The notes below the pieces were generated by a model. It searched no databases, was not told where the DNA came from, and was given only the letters and a program-made list of their open reading frames with translations. From positions 1 through 64,000 of the forward strand of contig QHYM01000124.1 in the NCBI GenBank assembly GCA_003223295.1: 64,000 nucleotides of DNA, in the 5' to 3' direction. Shown piece by piece: positions 40,017 to 49,742 of the stretch. The position numbers were made by a program, and so were the translations under genes. Source of the DNA: Acidobacteriota bacterium (GTDB lineage: Bacteria > Acidobacteriota > Terriglobia > Acidiferrales > UBA7541). How positions within the stretch are numbered: position 1 is the first letter of the stretch; each line of letters starts with the position of its first letter.

Positions 40017-40880
40017 GTGCCAAAACCAGGACATCCTATCTTCCGGGCAATATGGTGGAGCAGCAACGGACTCTTGGTAGTGGCGCTTCTTGCGTTAGTT
40101 TATTGCGGAGTCAGGGAATTTTCCGTCCGCCGCTATCTCGACGGATACTCCGACGCAATTGTTCCCAACTTTCTGCCTACCGAACAAAGAGTGGAAGCAA
40201 TTCTGGACTGGATGCGCGGGCAATCCTTTCGTGGTACCGCGGAGAATCCGGCAACGCTGGCGAAGCGCGATCCCGAAACGACTCTCAATTACGCGCAACT
40301 GTTGAAGGTATGTGGCACCGCCACAAACGCTTTTCTGAATCTTGCGCGGGCTTCCGACCTTCAAGTACGCCGCTTGCTTTTGCTTGGCCCGGATGACACA
40401 GCGAAGCATGTGGTCGCTGAAGTCCTGATCAACCAACGCTGGGTGATCGTCGATCCGACATTCCGCGTGATCATGAAGGATGCGCAAGGCCGCTTTTTGA
40501 CGCGCACAGAGCTGCAGGATCCGGCAACCTTCGAGCAAGCGGTGAGCGCCGTCCCGGGCTATCCCCGGGAATACAACGACTATCGGCACGCCGCCCATCT
40601 GCGCCTGTCAAGGCTGCCGCTAGAAAAGCTGCATTTGCGAAAGCTCATCGGCGCCATTTTCCCGGGCTGGGAGGAAAAGTCGGACTGGAGCCTGCTTCTG
40701 GAGCGTGAGTCCTATTTTTACCTGGTGCTCAGCGCAGTGGCCTCTTTCTTCTTTCTGTTGTTCCGGCAAGTCCTTGCGTGGTATGCGGACAGCATGCTGA
40801 GGATTTCCCGCTTCCACTTTCGGGAACACATAATCCGAGCGAGCGCAGCCTTCTTCTCGACGCCGGAGATCAAAGAATAG
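40017..40880 (+). CDS. Membrane-anchored transglutaminase-like protein
   Basis: TM at both ends (LLVVALLALVYCGV; YFYLVLSAVASFFFLLF); Cys in KVCGTATNAFLNLARA, His/Asp in KHVVAEVLINQRWVIVDPTF. Confidence 0.7.
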   Translation: MPKPGHPIFRAIWWSSNGLLVVALLALVYCGVREFSVRRYLDGYSDAIVPNFLPTEQRVEAILDWMRGQSFRGTAENPATLAKRDPETTLNYAQLLKVCGTATNAFLNLARASDLQVRRLLLLGPDDTAKHVVAEVLINQRWVIVDPTFRVIMKDAQGRFLTRTELQDPATFEQAVSAVPGYPREYNDYRHAAHLRLSRLPLEKLHLRKLIGAIFPGWEEKSDWSLLLERESYFYLVLSAVASFFFLLFRQVLAWYADSMLRISRFHFREHIIRASAAFFSTPEIKE

Positions 40881-40881
40881 C

Positions 40882-42840
40882 GTGTGCGGGATCTGCGGAG
40901 TCGCTTTCACTACGCGCAAGACCGAAGCGGAATCGCGAGTGAAGGCAATGACCGCGGCAATGCGGCATCGCGGCCCGGATGAAGAAGGATTCCTCTTTAG
41001 CGAGCTGCGTGCGCCGGGACTCGCCTTGGGCATTCGCCGGCTGAGCATCATCGACCTGGCTGGCGGCCATCAACCCATCTGGAACGAAACTAAGGACGTA
41101 GCGGTGGTGTTCAACGGCGAGTTGTACGGCTACCGCGACCTGCGCGAACGCCTGATCCTCTGCGGCCATCGTTTTGCCACACAATCCGACACCGAGGTTC
41201 TCGTCCACGCCTGGGAAGAGTGGGGTGAAGACGCGTTGAACGAGCTACGCGGGATGTTTGCGTTTGCCTTGCTCGATCTGCGCGAGCGCTACGCCACGGC
41301 TCCGATTCTTTTTCTGGCGCGGGATCCTTTGGGGATCAAACCACTCTATTACACGCAGACCCCGGAAGGATTTGCATTTGCTTCTGAGGTGGGAGCCTTG
41401 CTAGCTGCAGGTGTCGCCAAGAAAAACATTTCTCGGGACGCGCTGACCTCCTATCTCCTCTTCGGCAGTGTGAGCGAGCCGGTAACGCTGGTCGAAGGAG
41501 TGTTCAGCCTGCCGCCGGGCCACCGCATGCTATTACACGTTCCGGAGCGCCGCCGTGTACCGCGCGCGCGGCAATGGTGGGACCCGGCTATTTCACCGGC
41601 CGCCAGGGACATGAGGAAACCACGCGACCTTGCATCCGCCGCGAAGAAATTAAGGCCGATGCTCGAAGACGCACTGAAGACGCATCTGATCGCGGACGTG
41701 CCCGTGGGTCTGTTTCTCTCGAGTGGGCTGGACTCGGGAGCCATCGCGGCGCTGGCCGCAAAAGCGCAGTCGGGGATTCAGAGCTTCACGCTCACGTTTC
41801 CAGGCACAGCATACGATGAAGCGAAAGCGGCAGGAGTGATTGCGAAGCGCTGCGGAACCCATCACACCGAAGTGCCGCTGGATGGTGGCGCGGTGGTCGA
41901 CCGGCTGAACGAAGCCTTGGCAGCACTGGACCAGCCCACGATGGATGCGGTGAATACCTATTTCGTTTCGTGGGCGGCGAGAAAAGTCGGGCTGAAAGTG
42001 GCGCTCTCCGGATTAGGGGGCGACGAGCTTTTTGCTGGATACTCGACATTTGCTTATACGCCCCGGCTCTCGAGATTAATCCGTACCGCTTGGTTCGTGC
42101 CCACCGTTGCGAGACGATGGACGAAGCCGCTCCTTGCCGCGCTCGCCGGGAACCGCGGTTCGCCGGACTCAGGGCGCAAAGCAGCAGCCGCATGGGTATC
42201 TCCCGATGCCCTTCCCCATCCCTATTTCTTCACGCGCACACTTTTTCCGCCGGGAACGTTGGAAAAAATTATCGAGCCGCGATTCCGGCCCAGCACTATC
42301 GGGCCGGATGGCGTGACGCTCGAGCCGACGTGGCTCGGATGGTTGCAACGAGCCGCTGACGAGGCGCGCAAGCTTGAGCCGATCGCAGGGATTTCCTGGC
42401 TGGAGATGCGCAGTTACATGGCGAGCACACTGCTGCGAGACACGGATTCCGTCAGCATGGCGCAGTCCCTCGAAGTGCGCGTGCCGCTGTTGGACACGCC
42501 GCTGATGGAATTTGTGGGTGCTTTGCCGGACGTGGCGCGCCGCCGTCCGGGCGCGCAGAAAGCATTGCTCGTGGAGGCGATTAGAGATTTGCTGCCCGCG
42601 GAGATTCTCGCGCAGAGGAAACGCACGTTTACGCTTCCATGGGAAGACTGGTTACGCGGGCCATTGCGAAAAAGGCTGGAGGCGAGTTTTGCCGATCCAG
42701 CGCCTGCTCTGGCGCCTGCGCTCCGCTCTGGCGGACTGCAAGGCGTTTGGAACGATTTCCTCGCAGCGAAAACTACCTGGTCCCGTCCGTGGTCCCTCTA
42801 CGTGTTGAACGAGTGGTGCCGCCAGCACCTCGCCGCATGA
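40882..42840 (+). CDS. asnB: Asparagine synthase-family glutamine amidotransferase
   Basis: MCGICGVAFTT (class II GATase Cys), RHRGPDEEG, LGIRRLSIIDLAGGHQPI, VGLFLSSGLDSGAIAALAA, ALSGLGGDELFAGY; GTG start. Confidence 0.95.
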   Translation: MCGICGVAFTTRKTEAESRVKAMTAAMRHRGPDEEGFLFSELRAPGLALGIRRLSIIDLAGGHQPIWNETKDVAVVFNGELYGYRDLRERLILCGHRFATQSDTEVLVHAWEEWGEDALNELRGMFAFALLDLRERYATAPILFLARDPLGIKPLYYTQTPEGFAFASEVGALLAAGVAKKNISRDALTSYLLFGSVSEPVTLVEGVFSLPPGHRMLLHVPERRRVPRARQWWDPAISPAARDMRKPRDLASAAKKLRPMLEDALKTHLIADVPVGLFLSSGLDSGAIAALAAKAQSGIQSFTLTFPGTAYDEAKAAGVIAKRCGTHHTEVPLDGGAVVDRLNEALAALDQPTMDAVNTYFVSWAARKVGLKVALSGLGGDELFAGYSTFAYTPRLSRLIRTAWFVPTVARRWTKPLLAALAGNRGSPDSGRKAAAAWVSPDALPHPYFFTRTLFPPGTLEKIIEPRFRPSTIGPDGVTLEPTWLGWLQRAADEARKLEPIAGISWLEMRSYMASTLLRDTDSVSMAQSLEVRVPLLDTPLMEFVGALPDVARRRPGAQKALLVEAIRDLLPAEILAQRKRTFTLPWEDWLRGPLRKRLEASFADPAPALAPALRSGGLQGVWNDFLAAKTTWSRPWSLYVLNEWCRQHLAA

Positions 42841-42874
42841 ACCCGGCGGCTGAGGTACACTGACAAATCACGCG

Positions 42875-44623
42875 ATGAACATTCTGGGGATCAATGCGTA
42901 CCATGGAAACGCTTCCGCGGCGATTGTGTGCGAGGGCCGGCTGGTTGCCGCCGTAGAAGAAGAGCGATTCAATCGCGTCAAATATGCGGCGGGGTTTCCA
43001 GCGCAAGCGATTCGCTATTGTTTGCAGGAAGCGGGCTTGACGCTGGCGGAAATCGATCATGTGGCGGTGCCGCGAAATCCGTACGCGCGGCTAGCAACCA
43101 AGATATTTTATGCGCTGCGCATGCCTTCGTTTGCCCGCGCGCGCGCCAAAGTACTGGTGAGATTTCAGGCCATTCCCGAAGCTTTGGCGCAAGCGTTCGA
43201 CATCGATCCAAAGAAACTCCGCGCCCAGTTTCACCGCATCGAGCACCACCACGCACATCTGGCCAGCAGCTTTTATTGTTCGCCCTTCGAACGGGCGGCG
43301 CTTCTCTCCGCGGACGGCCTCGGCGATTTCGCGAGCACCATGTGGGGAGCGGGCAGCGGCAGCCGCATGAAAATCGAGGGGGCCATCGCCTTTCCGCATT
43401 CCCTCGGGCTTTTCTACAGTGCGGTGACCCAGTACCTGGGTTTTCTGAAATTTGGTGATGAATACAAAGTCATGGGCCTCGCCGCATACGGGCAGCCTGA
43501 CCAATTGGACCTATTCCGCGATATCGTGCGCTTCCAGAATGGTTCCGCGGGAAACGGGTTCAAGCTGGGTCTGGATTATTTTTCGCATCACCGAACGGGC
43601 CCGGAAATGTCCTGGGCGGAAGCGGACAAAACGCCTACCCTCGGCAAGTTGTTTTCCGAGGGGATGGAAAAGCGGCTCGGTCCTGCGCGGGCCGCGGACC
43701 AAGCGTTGGAGCAGCGGCACCGGAATCTGGCCGCCTCGCTACAGGCGCGGCTGGAAGAAGTCTATCTGGGCATGTTGAAGAAACTCGCCGAGCGCACGGG
43801 ATTGAAGTCGGTATGCTTGGCGGGCGGCGTGGCGTTCAATTGCGTGGCTAACGGAAAGATTTTTGATGCCACCCCTTTCAAAGAGGTCTACGTCCATCCC
43901 GCGGCAGGAGACGGCGGACTCTCTGTAGGCGCTGCCTTCTTCATCTGGCACCAGATTCTTGGCAGGCCGCGCTCGTTTGTGATGGATCACGCGTATTGGG
44001 GCCCGCAATATTCGCGGGAAGAGATTCGACGCGCGGTCGATTCGAATGCCCTGGCGCAAAAGGGCTGCACGATTGCCGAATTTCGGGGAGAAGAATTGAT
44101 GAAGCGCGCGGCCGAGATCATCGCCGACGGAAACACCCTCGGGTGGTTTCAGGGCCGCGCCGAATGGGGCCCGCGCGCACTGGGCAATCGCAGTATCGTA
44201 GCCGATCCGCGCAGGCCGGAGATGAAAAACATTCTGAATCGGCGCATCAAACACCGCGAAATCTTCCGGCCGTTTGCGCCTTCCATCCTGGCGGAAGCCG
44301 CTTCGGAGTATTTTGAAAAGTCGCACCCTTCCCCTTTCATGACGCTCGCTTATCCCGTGCGCCCGGAGAAGCGCGACAAGATCCCCGCACCCACGCACGT
44401 GGACGGCACCGGTCGCCTCCAAACGGTGACACGGGAAGCGAACCCGCTCTACCATGCGCTCATTTCCGCGTTCCGCGACCTCACCGGCGTGCCCGTCGTT
44501 TTGAACACTTCGTTCAACGATAACGAGCCCATTGTCTGCCGCCCGGAAGAAGCTCTCGACTGCTTCCAGCGCACACAAATGGACGCCCTGGTCCTCGGCG
44601 ATTTTCTAATCACACGTCAGTGA
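42875..44623 (+). CDS. NodU/CmcH-family carbamoyltransferase
   Basis: MNILGINAYHGNASAAIVCEGRLVAAVEEERFNRVKY; HHHAHLASSFY; EWGPRALGNRSIVADPR; PVVLNTSFNDNEPIVCRPEEALDCF. Confidence 0.95.
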   Translation: MNILGINAYHGNASAAIVCEGRLVAAVEEERFNRVKYAAGFPAQAIRYCLQEAGLTLAEIDHVAVPRNPYARLATKIFYALRMPSFARARAKVLVRFQAIPEALAQAFDIDPKKLRAQFHRIEHHHAHLASSFYCSPFERAALLSADGLGDFASTMWGAGSGSRMKIEGAIAFPHSLGLFYSAVTQYLGFLKFGDEYKVMGLAAYGQPDQLDLFRDIVRFQNGSAGNGFKLGLDYFSHHRTGPEMSWAEADKTPTLGKLFSEGMEKRLGPARAADQALEQRHRNLAASLQARLEEVYLGMLKKLAERTGLKSVCLAGGVAFNCVANGKIFDATPFKEVYVHPAAGDGGLSVGAAFFIWHQILGRPRSFVMDHAYWGPQYSREEIRRAVDSNALAQKGCTIAEFRGEELMKRAAEIIADGNTLGWFQGRAEWGPRALGNRSIVADPRRPEMKNILNRRIKHREIFRPFAPSILAEAASEYFEKSHPSPFMTLAYPVRPEKRDKIPAPTHVDGTGRLQTVTREANPLYHALISAFRDLTGVPVVLNTSFNDNEPIVCRPEEALDCFQRTQMDALVLGDFLITRQ

Positions 44624-44640
44624 CACGGGAGACCTCTCGC

Positions 44641-47016
44641 ATGAGACGCCGTCGTTTCCTTCAAAATCTTGCCGCAAGTGCCGCGGGGATTTCTTACCTG
44701 CCGGCGGCCTTGCGTCCAGCCGGGGCACCACTTGAAGAGTCAAGCGTCGCGCCGATAACCGAGGATGCGGGTTCGGAAGCAGAGCTCGAAGGATATACGT
44801 TGGTTTGCGCGTTCGATCTCTCGGGAAAAAACTGGAAAGTCTACGAGGACTTGCGAACGCGGGACGGCGCCATCATTTTTATTTCGAATCAAAACACCAA
44901 GCGCGTTCTGCCAAAGTCGGCAGAGGCTGTGTTCGCCGAAGCAGACCCGCCCTACCTTGGCCTCAATCTGGACGAAATCGGCTTGTCGGGCCCGGATCTC
45001 CTTGCTGACAATATCTTACAGGGGGGAGACGATCCTGATCCCGCACGAGTGAAGTCCGCGGCTCCGCCGCACGGCTCTAACACGAAAGAGCGTGACGGAG
45101 GCTTCCGCCTTCCGTGGAACACCTTCGTGGGGACCAAAGAATGTTTCGACACTATGCCGGTATTCTCCACCGGCGGCACAAGAACATATCACCCCGAACA
45201 GTACTTTCCCGAAATCACGCGGGAACTGGCGGCGAAACAGTTTGAGGGCCTGATCGGCGGCTGGATGCCGGCGGTGCGAAAGGTCATGCCGCTTTCAGAC
45301 ACCGCCTATCTGGAAGTCGTGGTGTTCGGAGATGTGGAGGCGCGGGATAAGTTCGTCGTGCAAACGTGGCACCGCACCGCACGCATTGAAAACGGAAAAA
45401 TCAGCAAGGTCGTTTACGGGCATAGCTATCCCGCTTTCCCTCCACGCCGCAAGGACCCGGAGCCGCAGGCGTTCTATCGAGCTCTCCTTGTTTTTGCGGA
45501 ATATTGGGAGCGGCAATTGCGCGATGCCGCCCCGGTCGCGATTCCCGAAGAAACGTACGCGAACATGTCCCGTCATGCCATCGTGCGCGAGCTGATGGTG
45601 CGACCGGGAGGGGTCTATCCAAAGTATGGGGCTGTCGACCGCGATTACTATGGCTCGGAATACGACGGTTTTCAGGACATCTTCACCAGTTCTGTTTATA
45701 CGAACCTGGAATGGGGCCGCTTCACGGCCGCAGCGCAGATCATTGACAATTACTTCAGTGACTTTGTCGATGAAAAGGGCATGATCAACATGCGCGGTCC
45801 GGAGACCGCGCAATTTGGGATGACGCTTTCGCTGCTCGCGCGATATTACAATTACACCCGCGATGCAGCTCTGCTGCAGAAGCACGGGCCAAAGATCGAA
45901 GCGACTGCTGCTCTGCTTATGGAACTGCACGAAGAGAGCCTGCAGTTGCCGAAGAGCGAGCCCGGCAATGGGCTGATTCACGGTTGGAGTGAGTCCGATT
46001 CCTGCCTTTCCTCGAAGCCGATGACCTGGTGGTTGCCCTACTTCGCCAACAACGCCTTTGCGGCCCGCGGCTTAAAAGACATTGCACGCGTCTGGTCCCA
46101 TGTTGCTGGAGCAAAAGCGCCGGGCGCTTCGGAGCGAGTGGCAGAGAAGTGGTTGGACCGAAGCAAAATTCTTGAGGACGCGGTCGTTTCCGCCATGCGA
46201 AAGGACATTCGTCACCACCTGACCCCGCCTTACATCGGACCGTTCCCCGGCACCACCCTCACCTTTCGCGATTCCCTCGCAAAGGAACGCCCGAGTCCGC
46301 AACAGTGGCCCCATCGTCCTTACGCGGAGCTGCTTCAAGCAGACGTACTCCCAGCGGATCTGGCAAACAAGGTGATCGACTGCATGCGCGCCTACGGAGC
46401 GACCACCTTGGGTGTGGTTGCCAACGTGGGTCGCGCTCGTCCGGGCTACCGGGCCATTCTGGGCTTCATTTCCTATGGTTATGCGCAGATGCTGCTGCGG
46501 CTCGATCGCATCGAAGAGTTTCTCTTGTTTCTCTACTCGCATCACTATCATGACCACACGCGCGGAAGCTGGACCGCAGGCGAAGTGTCGAGTATCGACG
46601 GCGGCACGGCTCTCTTTTGCATTCCCGCTCAGCAAACGATTCCTTTGCTCGTGCGCTGGATGCTGGTGCTGGAAGATTCCAACGAAGACATTCTCTATCT
46701 CGGAAAAGGCATTCCCCGGGCATGGCTCGTCTCCGGAAAAACCATCCGCATCGAAAATGCTCCGACGCGATGGGGCCGCGTAAGCCTCGAACTTCGCGCG
46801 AACCCGTCCGCGCGAGGTATTGCCGGTAAAATCCTTCTGCCCACATCGGGAAGGCCGGCCCACATCCACCTCAAGCTTCGCCTGCCGCTGCAACATTCCC
46901 TGTCGCGGGTCACTGTCGATGGGCACCCCGCCAAATTAGGGGGACGGGGCAACGATACAATAATGATTTCCACGAACCAGGAAAAACAGTTCGACATAAA
47001 GGCGCAGTACGACTGA
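44641..47016 (+). CDS. Tat-exported protein, possible six-hairpin-type glycoside-active enzyme
   Basis: MRRRRFLQNLAASAAGISYLPAAL (twin-arginine-like signal); ARYYNYTRDAALLQKHGPKIEATAALLMEL, GWSESDSCLSSKPMTWWLPYFANNAFAARGLKDIARVW. Confidence 0.7.
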   Translation: MRRRRFLQNLAASAAGISYLPAALRPAGAPLEESSVAPITEDAGSEAELEGYTLVCAFDLSGKNWKVYEDLRTRDGAIIFISNQNTKRVLPKSAEAVFAEADPPYLGLNLDEIGLSGPDLLADNILQGGDDPDPARVKSAAPPHGSNTKERDGGFRLPWNTFVGTKECFDTMPVFSTGGTRTYHPEQYFPEITRELAAKQFEGLIGGWMPAVRKVMPLSDTAYLEVVVFGDVEARDKFVVQTWHRTARIENGKISKVVYGHSYPAFPPRRKDPEPQAFYRALLVFAEYWERQLRDAAPVAIPEETYANMSRHAIVRELMVRPGGVYPKYGAVDRDYYGSEYDGFQDIFTSSVYTNLEWGRFTAAAQIIDNYFSDFVDEKGMINMRGPETAQFGMTLSLLARYYNYTRDAALLQKHGPKIEATAALLMELHEESLQLPKSEPGNGLIHGWSESDSCLSSKPMTWWLPYFANNAFAARGLKDIARVWSHVAGAKAPGASERVAEKWLDRSKILEDAVVSAMRKDIRHHLTPPYIGPFPGTTLTFRDSLAKERPSPQQWPHRPYAELLQADVLPADLANKVIDCMRAYGATTLGVVANVGRARPGYRAILGFISYGYAQMLLRLDRIEEFLLFLYSHHYHDHTRGSWTAGEVSSIDGGTALFCIPAQQTIPLLVRWMLVLEDSNEDILYLGKGIPRAWLVSGKTIRIENAPTRWGRVSLELRANPSARGIAGKILLPTSGRPAHIHLKLRLPLQHSLSRVTVDGHPAKLGGRGNDTIMISTNQEKQFDIKAQYD

Positions 47017-47055
47017 TGATAGTCACACTTGAATCTGCTGCGCGGCTGATCACCA

Positions 47056-48261
47056 TTGCGAATCCTTCTCCTTAATCTCTACTATCCGCCCGACACCTCG
47101 GCAACCGCAAAAATGGCGCAGACCGTCGTGGACGCGGTTTGCATTTCTCAACGCATCACGGTGCTCTGCGGCCGGCCATCGTACGACCCGACTGAGCGGC
47201 GTCCCTGGCGGCCGTATCAAACGGAAGACGTGAACCTCGTGCGAATCATTCGCGTTGGGTCGATGGATTTTCCGCGGTTCAACATGAAGAAGCGCCTGAT
47301 GAATTACCTGAGCTATGTGGCTCTCGCCATTCCCCGGGCTCTATTCCTTGATTGTGATGCTGTACTGGCCATGACCGACCCGCCGTTCCAGGGAATCGTT
47401 GGAGCGTTAGTGTCCATGCTGAAGCGTAAACCGTACGTGTACAACATACGAGACTTGTATCCGGACATGGCCGTGGGTGGAGACATCGTGAACCACGGCT
47501 TGCTCGTCCGCATTTGGGAGAGGCTGCACTGTTGGGCGCTGCGCCGCGCCGAGCGCGTCATCGTCCTTGGCGAAGACATGCGAGCGCGGATTATCGCAAA
47601 AGGAGTAGAGCCTTCTCGTGTGGTTGTTATTCGCGACGGCGCGGAAATTCTTCCGCCTGGGAAGCCGTTGCCCCCTCCCGACCCCGAGGTGGTCCGTGCG
47701 ATCCGCGGGGGTTTCTCGTTTGTTCTGTTGCACGCGGGCAACCTCGGATTTTACGGCGCATGGAATACGCTGGTGACCGCAGCGCGCAAGCTCTCAAACG
47801 AGGGAGTTGGATTGGTTTTTGTGGGCAGCGGCGCGCAACGGCCGGCAGTGGAAGCTGCAGCCGCAGGCGCCGAAAACATACGCTTTCTCGATTATTTCCC
47901 TTCCAGCAAAATCCCGTCGGTTCTGGCGGCCGCCGATGCGCATATCGTCACGATAAAGCGCGGTCTGGAAGGCGTGGTCGTGCCGAGCAAAATGTACGGA
48001 ATCCTCGCGGCGGGGAAACCAGTCCTTGCAGTGGCTCCAAAGGAAACGGACGTCGTTTCGCTGGGCATCAAGCAAGGCTTCGCCGTAACCGCCGATCCGG
48101 ACAACCCTGCGGAACTCGTCAACGTTGTCCGCGGACTCATGGCGGACGTAAGGAAATTGAGAGCCATGGGAGAGGCGGCGCGGGCCGCCGCGCCTGCCTA
48201 TGATCAAACCGGTGAGCTTCAAGAATATTTGAAGCTCTTCGATGAGCTAGTCGTTCGATAG
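47056..48261 (+). CDS. WcaI-like glycosyltransferase (family 4)
   Basis: MRILLLNLYYPPDTSATAKMAQTVVDAVC...; YVYNIRDLYPDMAV; VVVPSKMYGILAAGKPVLAVAPKETDV. Confidence 0.9.
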   Translation: MRILLLNLYYPPDTSATAKMAQTVVDAVCISQRITVLCGRPSYDPTERRPWRPYQTEDVNLVRIIRVGSMDFPRFNMKKRLMNYLSYVALAIPRALFLDCDAVLAMTDPPFQGIVGALVSMLKRKPYVYNIRDLYPDMAVGGDIVNHGLLVRIWERLHCWALRRAERVIVLGEDMRARIIAKGVEPSRVVVIRDGAEILPPGKPLPPPDPEVVRAIRGGFSFVLLHAGNLGFYGAWNTLVTAARKLSNEGVGLVFVGSGAQRPAVEAAAAGAENIRFLDYFPSSKIPSVLAAADAHIVTIKRGLEGVVVPSKMYGILAAGKPVLAVAPKETDVVSLGIKQGFAVTADPDNPAELVNVVRGLMADVRKLRAMGEAARAAAPAYDQTGELQEYLKLFDELVVR

Positions 48262-48463
48262 AATAGTTGGTCCCGCCGCATCCAGGCAACTGATTCGACA
48301 AAACAAAACTTCCGGCATTGCCGCGCAACAAAAATCGCAGTATCGTGTTTGCGGTGCGTGGGGGCGGCCATCTCCAATTTTTGACTTGGGAGCCGGGACG
48401 CAAACCCGGCGAGCATCACGGAAGTTACCGGCCGAACCAGCCTGGGCGGAATTTGTTTGCCGG

Positions 48464-49531
48464 ATGAAACGGGGTTGCATGGCCGCAGGCCTGCTCGCTT
48501 TCTTCATTGCATTGTTTGCTTCCATGATGTTGGTCGTGCCCGTTCGCGCATTCGCGTTGCGCGTGGGCATGGTGGATCTTCCTGGTCCGCGAAAAGTACA
48601 CCATGCGCCGATTCCGCTTCTCGGTGGGTTGGCAATGTATGCCGCCGTCGTGATCGCCGTTTTACTCTCATTTCAAGGACCTGCGAGAACGCAAATTGCC
48701 GGCATTCTGATCGGTGCGACCCAGGTGGCGGCCGTCGGCATCCTCGATGACCGCGGATTGCTCCATCATCAAGTGAAATTATTCGTCGGCATGCCCGTGG
48801 CGGCAGGAATCTTGCTCTTCAGCGGGATTCGAGCGCAAGTCTTCAGCACCCTCCTGGGAGGGCGGTACGGCGATGTCTTGGACGCAGCACTAACCGTCCT
48901 TTGGGTAGTAGGAATTACTGCTTCGTTCAGCATTCTCGATCACATGGATGGGTTGTGCGCTGGCGTTGCCGCCATGTCCTCTGTCTTTTTCGCGCTGATT
49001 GCCTATTTGAATGGGCAAACACTCGTTACGACTCTGGCGGCCGCCGTTCTTGGAGCCGCCACCGGGTTCCTGCGCTGGAATTTCAAGCCCGCGAAGATTT
49101 TCATGGGCGATGGCGGCGCGATGTTTCTGGGGTTCCTGATGGCCACGCTGGGGCTGAAGTTGCGCATGGAGAATGTAACCCATCTTTCTGCCTGGTTGGC
49201 CCCGGTGTTGATCCTGGGCGTGGCCATTTTTGATACGACTCTGGTAACCATGTCGCGGGCTCGCCGGGGATTGCTGCCTTTTGCGACTCCCGGCAAGGAC
49301 CATGCCGCTCACCGGCTGTCGAATCTTGGGCTTGGCCATCGCGGAGCCGTGGTGACCTTGTATCTTCTTGGCGCGATTGGAGGTTTCGCGGCATTGTTTG
49401 TCGGCTATCTTTCCACTCGGGGCGCGATGTTCTTTGGAATCGTCGTACTTGCCGTCATTTTGCTCGGAGTCATGTATTTGGAGCGCGCGCCCTATGAGCG
49501 CCAGGCGCGCAAGAGCTCTCCCGCTTCTTAA
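48464..49531 (+). CDS. WecA/MraY-like polyprenyl-phosphate sugar-1-phosphate transferase
   Basis: RVGMVDLPGPRKVHHAPIPLLGGLAMY, ILDHMDGLCAG, FKPAKIFMGDGGAMFLGFLMATLGL, HAAHRLSNLGLGHR; many TMs. Confidence 0.9.
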   Translation: MKRGCMAAGLLAFFIALFASMMLVVPVRAFALRVGMVDLPGPRKVHHAPIPLLGGLAMYAAVVIAVLLSFQGPARTQIAGILIGATQVAAVGILDDRGLLHHQVKLFVGMPVAAGILLFSGIRAQVFSTLLGGRYGDVLDAALTVLWVVGITASFSILDHMDGLCAGVAAMSSVFFALIAYLNGQTLVTTLAAAVLGAATGFLRWNFKPAKIFMGDGGAMFLGFLMATLGLKLRMENVTHLSAWLAPVLILGVAIFDTTLVTMSRARRGLLPFATPGKDHAAHRLSNLGLGHRGAVVTLYLLGAIGGFAALFVGYLSTRGAMFFGIVVLAVILLGVMYLERAPYERQARKSSPAS

Positions 49532-49742
49532 AATCAATTGTTCAGCGCAGGAATCCCAAACTTTGTCTAAGGCCCGTCTTTATTTGCTGTTACAGGCCGT
49601 TTCTGTATACTTACAATGTCTCTCCCACCCACTTCCATGAGCAGCCCCGCGCGGGTCGGGCGGGAAGCAGACCTAATCTTTTGCGTAGGTTCTCGCCCTA
49701 GGGGTGTAGAGAGACCGCGCGCCATCGGGAACGTATAAAACT

